A stretch of 64,000 bases of DNA from Tuctoria greenei (taxonomy: Eukaryota > Streptophyta > Magnoliopsida > Poales > Poaceae): assembly GCA_036927565.1 (NCBI GenBank), contig JAYESD010000005.1, forward strand, positions 99,612,301 through 99,676,300, written 5' to 3'. The translations under genes were made by a program, and so were the position numbers. Position 1 is the stretch's first letter. Each line of letters opens with the position of its first letter. The notes beneath the pieces were generated by a model. It did no database searches and had not been told where the DNA came from. It worked only from the letters and a program-made list of their open reading frames with translations. Shown here piece after piece: positions 1 to 10,905 of the stretch.

Positions 1-562
1 CAATAAATTCACTCAACTTTCAAAGTATGCACCTCAGGATGTGAGCCGGGACAGCCGGAAGCAATACTTGTTCATGAGGGGCTTGAACAATGAGATCCAA
101 ATGCAATTGCTCAACTGTGACTATGCCAACTTTCAGAAGCTTGTGGACAAAGCAATTGTTATGGAGAACAAGGTTCATGAGATGGAGCTAGATAGCAAGA
201 GAAAGGCGCCATATCAAGGACAACAACAAGGAAGTAATGTGCGCCCTCGCTTTGCACCACCCAATGCGCCTTATTACAGCTCTTCTGCTCCTGTGCAGTG
301 CCCTGGTTATGCACCGCGCCCAGCTCAGTTTGTGCAGCAACGCACCGTCATGCAAGCACCTAGGCCTCCAATTCCTTTTGCACCTCATGCCAACTTTCCT
401 GGTGCAAATGTTCAGAATCGAGCTCGTCCAAATAATTCTGGTGCAGCAAGGATGTGCTATACATGTGGAGAAGCAGGACACTTTGCACATCAATGTCCTA
501 AGTCGGGCCTTGGTCAAGGAAGCAATGCAGCAAGACAGAACCCAAGACCGAATGGAGGATAG
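1..562 (+). pseudogene. gag: gag fragment, copy A (capsid C-terminus and zinc knuckle)
   Basis: C-terminal part of a chromovirus Gag, the structural protein that packages element RNA into virus-like particles. The open frame runs from the window edge to a TAG at 560-562, where copy B has CAG. A CCHC knuckle (CYTCGEAGHFAHQC, 455-496) identifies the nucleocapsid. It is preceded by a Pro/Gln-rich linker and the end of the retrotransposon-gag domain (RGLNNEIQ region). The ATG at 41 is internal, not the true start. Downstream, protease follows in the same frame after the stop. Unlike copy B, this stretch has no stop before the knuckle. Confidence 0.85.
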
Positions 563-2270
563 CCACAAGGCAACGTGAACCATGTCTATACGGAGGATGG
601 CCAACAAGCGGATGATGTGGTAACTGGTATGTTTCTCGCAAACTCCAACCTGGCGACTATGTTATTTGATTCTAAAGCATTGCATTCATTTATTGCATCA
701 AAATATGTTGCCAAGTATGGTTTGCCTATCTCTCATATGAAGTTTACTCTATTGGTTAAGTCTCCTAGAGGAGAGATGAGGACAAATATAGTATGTACAA
801 ATGTAAATCTTAGAATAAGTGGGTAGACTTCTTCGCCAACCTCATTGTATTGGATTCTCAAGGATTGGACATTATACTTGGTATGGATTGGTTGAGGAAG
901 CACAATGGAGTCATTAAATGTGCCACAAAGATGGTGAAAGTTGACCAACGAGTAAGGGATCACCATAGAATTTGAAGCATCTTAACACGCACCAAAGAAA
1001 TTGAAGTTGAATCACATTGAGGGTGCCGCAATTGAGGAGATTCCGGTGGTGTGTGAATTTTTGGATGTGTTTCCGGATGAGTTGCTAGGTATGCCACCTG
1101 ACCGAGACATTGAGTTTATTATTGATTTAATACCTAGAACTGCACCTTAGCTAAGAGGCCATATAGGATGCCTCCAAAGGAGTTAGCAGAGCTCAAGAAG
1201 CAAATTCAAGAGCAACTAGAGAAATGTTTCATTCATCCAAGATCTTCACCCTGGGGAGCACCCGTGTTGTCTGTGGAAAAGAAGGATGGGTCACAAAGGA
1301 TGTGTGTGGATTACCGAGTTCCCAATGAGGTGACTATTAAGAACATGTACACCTTGCCACGCATAGAGGATTTGTTTGATCAGATAAAGGGTGCTTGTGT
1401 TTTCTCCAAGATTGATTTGAGGTCAGGATACTTTCAAATGAAGATTAGACCATCAGACATACCCAATACAGCTTTTCAAACACGGTTTTGGATCCTATGA
1501 GTACATCGTAATGTCTTTTGGAGTGACCAACACACTCGCATACTTTATGTACCTCATGAATAAGGTCTTCATGGAGTACTTGGACAAGTTCGTACTGGTG
1601 TTCATTGATGACATTATGATCTACTCGAGGAGCAAGGAGGAGCATGAGGAACACTTGAGGCTCACATTGCAGAAATTGAGGGAGCATCAATTGTATGCCA
1701 AGTTCAGCAAGTGCCAGTTTTGGTTGAAAGATGTGTCATTTTTGGGTCATATCATCTCGGGAGGAGGAGTATTGGTCGACCCGGAAAAGTGAGGGATGTG
1801 TTGAAATGAGAACCCCCACATAATGTAAAGGAGATCCAGAGTTTTCTTGGAATGGTTGGATATTACCATCGATTCATCAAGGACTTCTCCAAGATAGCCA
1901 AGCCGATGATGGAGTTGTTAATGAAGGGGAGGCCTTCCAATGGACTCAAGATTGTCAACAAAGTTTTGAGGAGTTGAAGAAAAGGTTAACAACAACCCTA
2001 GCCTTGATATTGTTGGATGTGAGCAAAATCTTTGATATATATTGTGATGCATCGAGACAAGGACTTGGATGTGTGCTCATGCGAGAAGGTCAAGTGGTAG
2101 CCTATGCATCAAGGCAATTGAAGAAACATGAGATGAATTAACCAACATATGATTTGGAACTTGCAGCCGTGGTACATGACCTGAAGATCTGGAGACACTA
2201 TATCCTTGGACATAGGTGTGAAATTTATAGGGATCATAAGAGTCTTAAGTATATTTTCACATAAATGGTC
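563..2270 (+). pseudogene. pol: pol fragment, copy A (protease, RT, start of RNase H)
   Basis: Broken pol. Protease lies at about 575-970. Its active site is damaged (LFDSKALHSF; the family normally has DSG). A TAG at 824-826 marks a frameshift, after which the GMDWL segment continues in another frame. Reverse transcriptase spans about 1030-1792, with palm segment FIDDIMIYS (FIDD at 1601-1612). One extra T in the TTTT run at about 1485-1488 shifts the frame, and the same lesion is at about 5575-5578 in copy B. RNase H begins near 1975 (IYCDASRQGLG) and is cut at 2270. Further stops and small indels make this non-functional. Confidence 0.85.
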
Positions 2271-2273
2271 TTG

Positions 2274-3253
2274 GGATCCGAATGGCACAATAGGGGCCCT
2301 TGGTTGAAATATGTGCTCAGTTGGAGACATTGCCACCGGTGAAACCTCAGTGGGTCCGTACATGCTAGTAGTCCCTTTGTAAAGGCTATTTTGTGATCTC
2401 TTGGCCACACACCTAAGGAAGTGTGAGACGACACAATTGAGATTCCTTAGTCATCGCAAGGTGATGAAATCACAAACACGTGGGTAAAGCGGTACAACCT
2501 CTGTAGAGTGTCTAAAAACTATCATGATAGTCGTGCTCCCGGTCATGAGCAACCTGGACCCTCACATGATTAGAAGGATTTGGGATGATTAATGTTGGCA
2601 ATATGGTTACGATTGATAATATGGTTCATCATTGGTTTTGGTATTATGGTTTATGGCAATAGATATGGTTATTGGTAATGAGAAATCTAGTATAATGGTG
2701 ATGAATATAGAATATGGACTTATACTATGATACTTGTATGGATTATGATGGGTTCACTTCACATACATATAATATATTGCTTTTCAAATGTTTTACTATA
2801 CTTTTCAGCACATAGCCTTTATTGTATTCGTCATTTGAATCAGCTACATGTCATACTTTCCACACTTGCTGAGTACGACATGTACTCACCCTTGCACTTC
2901 CCCCCACCAACTGTTGCAGATAAGATTTTGGAGTATAACGACATTAATGCGAAGTTCTAGGTCGTGTCTGCCGTCAGCTTTGTCTGTGGTGTTGCTTGGA
3001 GCCGCGCTACCCTATTCGCTTTTGCTACTTAGCTGCTTAGTTTGCTTAATTAGTTAATTTCCGCTGCATTAGTTCGAACTTCTCATTTATATTCATTAGA
3101 GCTTGTATTCGAGTATATTATGAATTGGTTAATTAATCTTGTTCTTTAGTAATTATCTGTATATCCTTTCGTGAATGCACTCGTGTATGTGTGTTGAATG
3201 TCCCGGGCACACATATGCGTTCACTTGGTTCATTTTCAGAACCGGGTGTCACA
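2274..3253 (+). repeat. Partial LTR shared by copies A and B (5' LTR of B)
   Basis: Right-hand 980 bp of the same LTR as 8030-10905; it matches 9911-10905 at roughly 91-92% by eye. It ends GGTGTCACA at 3253, the family end, directly before the primer binding site. The left 1.9 kb, including the TATA region, is missing, so this LTR cannot act as a normal promoter. It joins pol of copy A with only 1-3 bp of possible microhomology. Confidence 0.88.
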
Positions 3254-3256
3254 AAT

Positions 3257-3268
3257 TGGTATCAGAGC
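3257..3268 (+). other. Primer binding site, tRNA-iMet type
   Basis: TGGTATCAGAGC three bases after the LTR end. It is complementary to the 3' end of plant initiator tRNA-Met and is the standard minus-strand primer site of chromoviruses and many copia elements. Confidence 0.95.
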
Positions 3269-3523
3269 CACATGTTGACCGTAGGACGCAGCCTAGATAG
3301 AATGGACACTTTGAAGCACATAGGATCACTCAGGAATCGATGAGTTTTTTCTTGGTGTGATGTTTGATTTGTTTTGCTACTTGTGTGCTTAGTAGAGGAT
3401 CTTTTTGATGCTTTCGCATGGCCATATCCACATAGGCTAGTATAGGTAATTGCTTAGTTTCATATCCCTTGATGCATATAGTTGGGGACATTTTCTAAAT
3501 CCTTATCTCTTGCTTTTCTTCAG

Positions 3524-4640
3524 ATGGTGAGGACTCGCAACCAGAGGGATGGCAATGATGAGGAGGAGAACAATGGAGCACCTCACAACAATAACGGACA
3601 AGGACCTGCTCAAGGAGCTAGAAATATTGAGCAGCTATTGGCTATGCAAAACCAGCTCATGCAGACCATGATACATACTATAGGACAGCTACAGGCTAGC
3701 AACAACAACAATCAGCCCCACATGCCTCCACCGCCACCCCCACCTCCTAATAACCGATTTGGAGACTTCATGAGGACTAGGCCACCGACCTTTGCTCAAT
3801 TTGCTGACCCTATGGACACTGATGATTGGCTCAAATCTATGGAGAAGAAGCTAGCTATAGTCCAATGCAGCGACTGGAAGAGGGTGCTATTTTCTTCCCA
3901 TCAACTAGTTGGAGCAGCTGCGCATTGGTGGAATTCGCTATGCAATGCTCATGAGAACCAAGAGAGGATTACTTGAGCTGAATTCAGGGAGAGCTTCCGT
4001 TCTCACTATATGTCAGAAGGTGTTATGATCTTGAAGAGGCAAGAATTTAAGAACCTGAGGAAAGGAAGATTGTGTGTGGGTGAATACCTTAACAAATTCA
4101 CTCAACTTTCAAGGTATGTGCCTCAGGATGTGAGCCGGGACAGCCGGATGCAATACTTGTTCATGAGGGGCTTGAACATTGAGATCCAAGTGCAATTGCT
4201 CAACTGTGACTATGCTAACTTTCAGAAGCTTTTGGACAAAGCAATTTTTGTGGAGAACAAGGTTCGTAAGATGGAGCTAGATAGCATGAGGAAGGCGCCA
4301 TATCAAGGACAGCAACAAGGAAGTAATGTGCGCCCTCGCTTTGCACCACCCAATGCGCCTTATTACAGCTCTTCTGCTCCTGTGCAGTGCCCTGGTTATG
4401 CACCGCGCCCAGCTCAGTTTGTGTAGAAACGCACCGTCATGCAAGCACCTAATCCTCCAATGCCTTTTGCACCTCATGCGAACTTTCCTGGTGCAAATGT
4501 TCATAATCAAGCTCGTCCAAATAATTCTGGTGCAGCAAGGAAGTGCTATACATGTGGAGAAGTAGGACACTTTGCACATCAATGTCCTAAGTCGGGCCTT
4601 ATTCAATGAAGCAATGCACCAAGACAAAACCCAAGACCGA
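3524..4640 (+). pseudogene. gag: gag, copy B
   Basis: Chromovirus Gag. The chosen start is the ATG at 3524 (MVRTRNQ...), which fits the N-terminus of this family and sits just after a pyrimidine tract ending CAG. An upstream in-frame ATG at 3482 is less likely. Order: charged, Asn-rich N-terminus; Pro run near 3725-3750; retrotransposon-gag domain (WLKSMEKKL, WWNSL) about 3780-4200; Pro/Gln linker; CCHC knuckle 4544-4585. In-frame stops are TGA 3974-3976 (replacing Trp), TAG 4424-4426 (CAG in copy A) and TGA near 4607. Apart from these the frame is continuous into protease. Confidence 0.88.
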
Positions 4641-5065
4641 ATGGAGGACAGCCACAAGGCAACGTGAACCATGTCTATACGGAGGATGTCCAACAAGCGG
4701 ATGATGTGGTAATTCGTATGTTTCTCGCAAACTCCAACCTGACGACTATGTTATTTGATTATGGAGCATTGCATTCATTTATTGCATTGAAATATGTTGC
4801 CAAGTATAGTTTGCCTATCTCTCATATGAAATTTACTCTATTGGTTAAGTCTCTTGGAGGAGAGATGAGGACAAATATAGTATGTACAAATGTAAGCCTT
4901 AGAATAAGGGGGTAGACTTCTTCGCCAACCTCATTGTATTGGATTCTCAAGGATTGGACATTATACTTGGTATGGATTGGTTGAGGAAGCACAATGGAGT
5001 CATTGAATGTGCCACAAAGATGGTGAAAGTTGACCAACGACGAAGGGATCACCATAGAATTTGAA
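4641..5065 (+). pseudogene. pol: Aspartic protease, copy B
   Basis: Retropepsin-type protease that would cut the Gag-Pol polyprotein. The active-site segment reads FDYGALHSF, so the Ser of DSG is replaced by Tyr. The frame is open from 4664 to TAG 4913-4915 and then resumes one frame over with the conserved LDIILGMDWL segment. Copy A has the same break at 824-826, so the lesion predates the A/B duplication or was already in the amplified family. Confidence 0.82.
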
Positions 5066-5089
5066 GCATCTTAACACGCACCAAAGCAA

Positions 5090-5995
5090 TTGAAGCTGAA
5101 TCACATGGAGGGTGCCGCAATTGAGGAGATTCCGGTGGTGTGTGAATTTTTAGATGTGTTTCCGAATGAGTTGCCACGTATGCCACCTGACCGAGACACT
5201 GAGTTTGTTATTGATTTAATACCTGGAACTGCACCTATAGCTAGGAGGCCATATAGGATGCCTCCTAAGGTGTTAGCAGAGCTCAAGAAGAAAATTCAAG
5301 AGCGACTAGAGAAAGGTTTCATTCAACCAAACTCTTCACCCTGGGGAGCGTCCGTGTTGTTTGTGGACAAGAAGGATGGGTCACAAAGGATGTGTGTGGA
5401 TTACCGAGCTCTCAATGAGGTGACTATTAAGAACAAGTACACCTTGCCACGCATAGAGGATTTGTTTGATCAGATAAAGGGTGCTTGTGTTTTCTCCAAG
5501 ATTGATTTGAGGTCAGGATACTTTCAAATGAAGATTAGACCATCAGACATACCCAAGATAGCTTTTCAATCACGGTTTTGGATCCTATGAGTACACCGTG
5601 ATGTCTTTTGGAGTGACCAATGCACTCACATACTTTATGTACCTCATGAATAAGGTCTTCATGGAGTACTTGGACAAGTTCGTACTGGTGTTCATTGATG
5701 ACATTATGATCTACTTGAGGAGCGAGGAGGAGCATGAGGAACACTTGAGGCTTACATTGCAGAAATTGAGGGAGCATCAATTGTATGCCAAGTTTAGCAA
5801 GTGCCAGTCTTGGTTGAAAGAGGTGTCATTTTTGGGTCATATCATCTCGCGAGGAGGAGTATTCGTCGACCGGAAAAGTGAGGGAAGTGTTGAAATCGGA
5901 ACCCTCATAGAATGTAAAGGAGATATGGAGTTTTCTTGGAATGGTTGTATATTACCGTCAATTCATCAAGGAGTTCTCCGAGATAGCCAAGCCGA
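5090..5995 (+). pseudogene. pol: Reverse transcriptase, copy B
   Basis: RNA-dependent DNA polymerase domain. Palm motifs in order: PYRMPP, SSPWGASVLFV, RMCVDYRALN, PLPRIEDLFDQ-type segment, SKIDLRSGYFQ and FIDDIMIY (FIDD 5691-5702, the YVDD-equivalent catalytic box). A single extra T in the TTTT run near 5575 shifts the frame; the second half continues from about 5590 (MSFGVTNA). Copy A has the identical insertion. A further frame loss follows 5870, before the HIISRGG/V-D region meets the connection domain. Confidence 0.87.
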
Positions 5996-5999
5996 TGAT

Positions 6000-6490
6000 T
6001 GAGTTGTTAATGAAGGGGAGGCCTTCCAATGGACTCAAGATTGTCAAGAAAGTTTTGAGGAGTTGAAGAAAAGGTTAGCAACAGCCCCAGTCTTAATATT
6101 GCCGGATGTGAGCAAAAGCTTTGATATATATTGTGATGCATCGAGACAAGGACTTGGATATGTGCTCATGCAAGAAGATCAAGTGGTAGCCTATGCATCA
6201 AGGCAATTGAAGAAACATGAGCAGAATTATCCAACTTATGATTTGGAACTTGCAGCTGTGGCACATGACCTGAACATCTGGAGACACTATATCCTTGGAC
6301 ATAGGTGTGAAATTTATACAGATTATAAGAGTCTTAAGTATATTTTCACACAAATGGTCCTGATTTTGAGGCAACGAAGATGGTTGGATCTCATCAAGGA
6401 TTATGATGTGGGAATCAACTTTCACTTGGGGAAGGCCAATGTAGTGGCTGATGCCTTGAGTAGGAAAGGAGTAAGTCATCAACTCATGGT
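6000..6490 (+). pseudogene. pol: RNase H domain, copy B
   Basis: Removes element RNA from RNA/DNA hybrids during reverse transcription. An open stretch at 6063-6494 shows FDIYCDASRQGLGYVL, VVAYASRQLKKHE, YPTYDLELAAV, IYTDYKSLKYIF, and the downstream tail HLGKANVVADALSRK. The catalytic Asp of CDAS and the Glu of LELAA are visible. TDYKS replaces the usual TDHKS. It follows RT after a short connection region and ends just before the integrase zinc finger. Confidence 0.87.
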
Positions 6491-8015
6491 TTGAAAGCTG
6501 TCATCCGAGTTATGCAAGGAGTTTGAACAGTTGAATCTCAGATTTGTAAATAAGATGGGGGTAATGGAGTTAAATCTGACTTTGGGGCAAGAAATTTGAG
6601 AGGGTCAAACAAAGGATGAGGAAATCCAAGAGATCAAGGAAAGGACCCAAGAGGGAAGAGAATTCAGATTTGATGAGGATGAACATGGTACCTTATGGCT
6701 GGGAAAAAGGATTGTCGTGCCTAATGTGAAGCATATTCGGGAGACAATATTAAGGGAGGCACATGACTCACCTTACTCAATTCACCCCGGTTGTACAAAG
6801 ATGTACAAGGACTTGAAGACTTGTTATTGGTGGGCCAGCATGAAGAAGGACATAGCTGAATCGTTGTGTGATGTGTGCCAACGAGTCAAGGCGGAACATC
6901 AAAGGCTGGCAGGACTATTGCAGCTGTTGAAGATTCCAGAATGGAAGTGGGAAGAAATCGGAATGGACTTCATAGTTGGATTGCCACGTACTCAGTTCGG
7001 ATGTGAACCGATATGGGTAATTATGAATCGGTTAACTAATTCAGCTCACTTTATTCCCTTCAAGACCACCTTTAATGGGGAGAAGTTGGCTGAACTATAT
7101 ATGGGAAGAATAGTATGTTTGCATGGAGCTCCAAACAGGATAGTGTCGGATAGGGTTTCTCAATTTACCTCCTGGTTTTGGCAAAAGTTGCATGAAGCAT
7201 TGGGAATAGGGTTGAATTTCAGCTCAGCATATCACCCTCAAACGGATGGGCAAACTGAGAGGACAAATCAGATTTTAGAGGACATGTTGAGGGATTGTGC
7301 TTTGAAGCATGGGAAAGGCTGGGACAAGAGCTTGCCATACACGGAATTCTCATACAACAATAGTTACCAAGCAAGTTATAAGATGTCACCCTATGAAGCA
7401 CTTTATGGAAGGAAGTGTAGGACACCCTTGTTCTGGAATAAGATAGAAGAAACTCAAGTATTTGTTCCGGGTGTGTTGCTAGAAGCTGAAAAACAAGTTT
7501 AGACTATTCCCGGGAATTTGAGAGTGGCTCAATCAAGGCAAAAAAGGCTATGCAGACAATAGGAGAAGGAAACTAGCCTTTGAAATAGGAGATTTTGTTT
7601 ACCTCAAGGTGTCACCTGGGCGAGGTCATAAGAGGTTTAACATAAGAGGCAAGCTAGCACCTCGCTATATTGAACCGTTCAAGATTGTGGATAAAAGAGA
7701 AGTGACATATAAGTCACTTATCGTATGTTCATGATGTCTTTCATGTTTCCCAGCTCAAGAAGTGTTTAAGAGTACCGAAAGAACAAGTGACAATGGAAGA
7801 ATCAGAGCTAGAGGCAGATTTGAGTTTTGTCGAGCAACCAGTCAAAATCTTGGAATCCAAGGAGAGGGTCACAAGGAACAAGGTGATCAATGGTGTAAAG
7901 TGCAGTGGAAGTATCTACAGAATCAAAGGCAACTTGGGAGCTGGAGGATGATCTGAAGAAGGATTTTCCCTATCTTTTCTCTTCCACGTCGAATCTCGAG
8001 GGCAAGATTCATTTT
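6491..8015 (+). pseudogene. pol: Integrase with C-terminal chromodomain, copy B
   Basis: Integrase inserts element cDNA into the host genome. The HHCC finger lies at about 6750-6900 (IHPGCTKMY, CDVCQRVK). The core spans 6950-7500 with catalytic segments GMDFIVGLP, VSDRVSQFTS and GQTERTNQ, so the D, D and E are all present. The open frame 6717-7502 ends in TAG. After frameshifts the C-terminal SH3-like part runs to 7760, and a frame-broken chromodomain at about 7830-7985 can still be read (PVKILES, ERVTRNKV, then SYLFSST-type end). Chromodomains bind methylated histone H3 and direct insertion to heterochromatin. The stop pattern shows the gene is dead. Confidence 0.85.
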
Positions 8016-8027
8016 AAGGAGAGTAGG
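8016..8027 (+). other. Polypurine tract, copy B
   Basis: AAGGAGAGTAGG, 2 bp before the 3' LTR start TGTAACACC. This is the expected plus-strand primer position. Confidence 0.75.
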
Positions 8028-8161
8028 TTTGTAACACCCTCATTTTCATGCCTCATGCATTGCATAAGTTCATGATACATGTCTAACACTAATCCACATA
8101 AAAAGGAACAAGTTTAAAATGAATTTAGAGTAAAACCATACTTAAGAATTCTGGGAAGTGA

Positions 8162-8475
8162 GGACTAGTCCGTTTTTGGTGTGGACTAGTCCGATTTCTC
8201 TCTGGCCTCCATCGGACATGTCCGTTTTAGTGCGGAATATTCCGATTTTTCCTCTGGACATTTTCGGACTTGTCCGGTCCATTGCGGACTAGTCCGGTAT
8301 TCCAATTCCTTGGAAATTTTGCTAACTCCCTAGACTTGTCCGGACACTTGTCTGGTATTCCAGCGGACTTGTCCACTTTCCTCTGACTAAAATTGGACTT
8401 GTCTGGTTTTGGCCAGACTTGTCTGATTTTCCTCTGACCAAGTTCGGACTTGTCTGATATAGTCCGGACTTGTCC
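8162..8475. repeat. Array of GGACTAGTCC-type palindromes in chromovirus U3
   Basis: At least ten copies of a 10-12 bp palindrome, GGACTWGTCC or close variants. Perfect examples are CGGACATGTCCG (8213), CGGAATATTCCG (8233) and CGGACTAGTCCG (8285). Starts at 8162, 8183, 8213, 8233, 8265 and 8285 alternate about 20 and 30 bp apart, giving a unit of about 51 bp with two palindromes. Weaker copies continue past 8470, and two more lie at 9060 and 9081. Such sites could bind dimeric regulators of the LTR promoter; that role is inference. Confidence 0.85.
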
Positions 8476-8698
8476 ATTTTCGCCTCTGTCAATCTTCAGA
8501 CTAGTTCGGCCGTTTTGGGACTTATTTGGTAAATCGCAATTTCGAGTTGATCTTTTGTTTCACAACGTGTTTTTGGGTTTTACCTTAAGTGGGACTAAGG
8601 ACGTTGTGTCTAACTCTTTTTGGAGCCCATGTGGGACCCCACACCGGCCTCAACCCTCCCCAAACTAGAAATCCATCAAACGCTAGCCTCCACCCCAA

Positions 8699-8704
8699 TA
8701 TAAA
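8699..8704 (+). promoter_or_regulatory. Probable LTR TATA box
   Basis: TATAAA in a C-rich, plant-promoter-like stretch, followed by a CT/A-rich leader and AAACCCTAG (telo-box) at 8755-8763. Transcription would start near 8730. Placement is by motif only. Confidence 0.45.
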
Positions 8705-10905
8705 CAACCCAACACCCCACCTTTTTACCTCTTTGCTTCAATTGAAACACACCTAAACCCTAGTTTGTGGATAGCCGCCATCAAGGAGGGAGAAGGAGAT
8801 CTCGAGCCAGAACAGAAGAGGAGGAAACGAAAGAGGATCAAGATCTCCATCAAGTTTCGGTCTTCATCACCAATTCACCATCAAGTTCTTCATCAACCCA
8901 AGATCATCAAGATCCAAGTGTTGCCTCCAAAACCCTTGATCCATTGGAATTCTAAACACCTGGTATACCTTCAATTTCCTCTTTCTCTCATGAATTCAAC
9001 CCTGTTTTCCAAAATTCACGTCGATCTAGAAAACCCTAGTTTGTTGTTTATGCGAAGGGCGGACTAGTCCAGTCCCAAGCGGACTAGTCCAATTTTCCAG
9101 TCTATTTCCTGCTGAATTAATTCAAAATTGTTTCGAATTAGTCCCAAACATGTTCAAACTTGTTAAAAGCTATTACAACTAGTTAGTAAATATCATTAAC
9201 AACTCACTAACTAGTTTTGCTTTGCATTTGCATTAATCATGCATATCATGACATATTGAGTAATATATGTGCACTTATTGATTGAAATTATTGTCTTGCT
9301 GGTTCGTTGCACGGTTTAGACGGATTTGTGCTAGAGAGTGCTGCGGAAGATCTCCAGCACCAGAAGCTTGAAGTCCTTGATCCCATCCAAGCTCAAGAGC
9401 AAGGCAAGTGTCCTTGAACATATTGATTCTATTTCTAAAATGAATGTTTTGTTTGCAAAACTGCATGCTTGTGTCAATTTGATGGGAATCCTATGATAGG
9501 AGTTTACTAGCTTTGTCTGACCACCCTTGTATCCTGGAATATATGGTGGAGAGTCAAGAAGAGCTTTTTACTTTTGCTTTGCTTAATTAATTGGGATGGA
9601 AAAACAACTATATCATTTTATTATGCATTAATAAGATTATGGTTAATATGAACTGTCAATATGATATGGTAATGAGTGATCTAAGCAAGCATGGTATGTG
9701 GATGGATTGGATTCTATGGTGGTTTTGCTTGCTTTAGATCTTAGGACCGGTTCGTGGAGCGATCATTCAGGACTTACAGTGCCACCACGAGTCCAAGTAT
9801 GGGTGCGGCATAGCTGATTAATTAGGGTATTGCTAGTTTTGCTTGGACCATTTGGCGTACAGGGGAAGGGCAGTCGGATTGGGTTTGGATATGGTTGGCG
9901 GGACACCCTAGGATCCGAATGGCACATGAGGGGTCCTTGGTTGAAGTCTGAAGATGTGCTCAATTGAAGACATCGCCACCAGTGAAACCTCAGTGGGTCC
10001 GTACATGCTAGTAGTCTCTTTGCAAAGGCTATTTTGTGATCTCTTGGCCACACACCTAAGGATGTGTGAGACGGCACAATTGAGATTCCTTAGTGATCGC
10101 AAGGTTATGAAATCACAAACACGTGGGTAAAGCGGTACAACCTCTGCAGAGTGTCTAAAAACTATCATGATAGTCGTGCTCCTGGTCATGAGAAACCTGG
10201 ACCCTCACATGATTAGAAGGATTTGGGATGGTTATGGTTGGTAATATGGTTACAATTGATAATATGGTTTTGTATTGGTTATGGTATTATTGTTTATGGC
10301 AATGGATATGGTTATTGGTAATGAGAAACCTGGTATAATGGTGATGAGTGTGGAATATGGACTTATACAATTATACTTGTATGGATTATGATGGGTTCAA
10401 TTCACATACATATAATATATTGCTTTTCAGATGTTTTACTATACTTTTCAGCAATTAGCCTTTATTATATTCGTCATTTGAATCAGCTACATGTCATACT
10501 TTCCACACTTGCTGAGTACGACATGTACTCACCCTTACAATTCCCCACCAACAGTTGCAGGTCAGATCTGGGAGTATAACAACGTTAATGCAGAGTTCTA
10601 GGTCGAGTCCGCCGTCACTTTTGCCTGTGGTGTTGCTTGGAGCCGCGCTACCCTATTCCTTATGCTGCTTAGCTTCTTAGTTTGCTTATTAGTTTATTTC
10701 CGCTGCATTAGTTCAAACTTTTCATTTTTATTCATTAGAACTTGTATTTCAGAATATTATGAATTGCGTAATAAAAGTGGTTAATTAATCTTGTTTTGTC
10801 ATAATTATATGTATATCCTTTTGTGAATGCACTAGTGTATGTGTGTTGAACGTCCTGAGCACACATGTGCGTTCACTTGGTTCATTTTCGGAACTGGGTG
10901 TCACA

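Larger units (their letters stand above)
1..2273 (+). mobile_element. Chromovirus copy A, internal region fragment (Ty3/gypsy)
   Basis: Truncated internal region of a Ty3/gypsy chromovirus. The window opens inside gag; the match to copy B starts at about 4087. The order seen is gag with zinc knuckle, protease, reverse transcriptase and the start of RNase H. The region stops abruptly at 2270-2273, where the match to copy B (through about 6363) ends and LTR sequence equivalent to 9911 begins. The rest of pol and the first 1.9 kb of the LTR are therefore missing. A and B are about 95% similar by eye. They share two frame-disrupting lesions, so I infer they are tandem duplicates rather than independent insertions. 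The part upstream of the window is not visible. Confidence 0.9.
2274..10905 (+). mobile_element. Chromovirus copy B (Ty3/gypsy, Tekay/Del-like), 5' LTR truncated
   Basis: Near full-length element: truncated 5' LTR 2274-3253, tRNA-iMet PBS, gag, protease, RT, RNase H, integrase, degenerate C-terminal chromodomain, polypurine tract, and full 3' LTR 8030-10905 with ends TGTAACACC/GGTGTCACA. The chromodomain and priming tRNA place it in the chromoviruses, probably the Tekay/Del branch. All coding domains are damaged. No target duplication can be scored because the left end is truncated. The base after the right LTR is 10906; that flank is Tat-lineage sequence, so the array is inferred to sit inside an older Tat element. 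Confidence 0.9.
8030..10905 (+). repeat. 3' LTR of chromovirus copy B (2,876 bp)
   Basis: Complete long terminal repeat with ends TGTAACACC and GGTGTCACA, near-perfect inverted termini. U3 holds an array of short palindromes (8162-8475), a TATA box at 8699, and two AAACCCTAG telo-box motifs at 8755 and 9031. The last kilobase matches the partial LTR 2274-3253. It has short ORFs but none with coding character. It is directly followed by antisense-gene sequence of a Tat element at 10906. Confidence 0.9.

Noticed and set aside
824..826. Programmed frameshift in the protease of copies A and B
   Set aside because: Shared by both copies but placed inside the protease fold, with no slippery heptamer that I can defend. 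A shared mutation is simpler.
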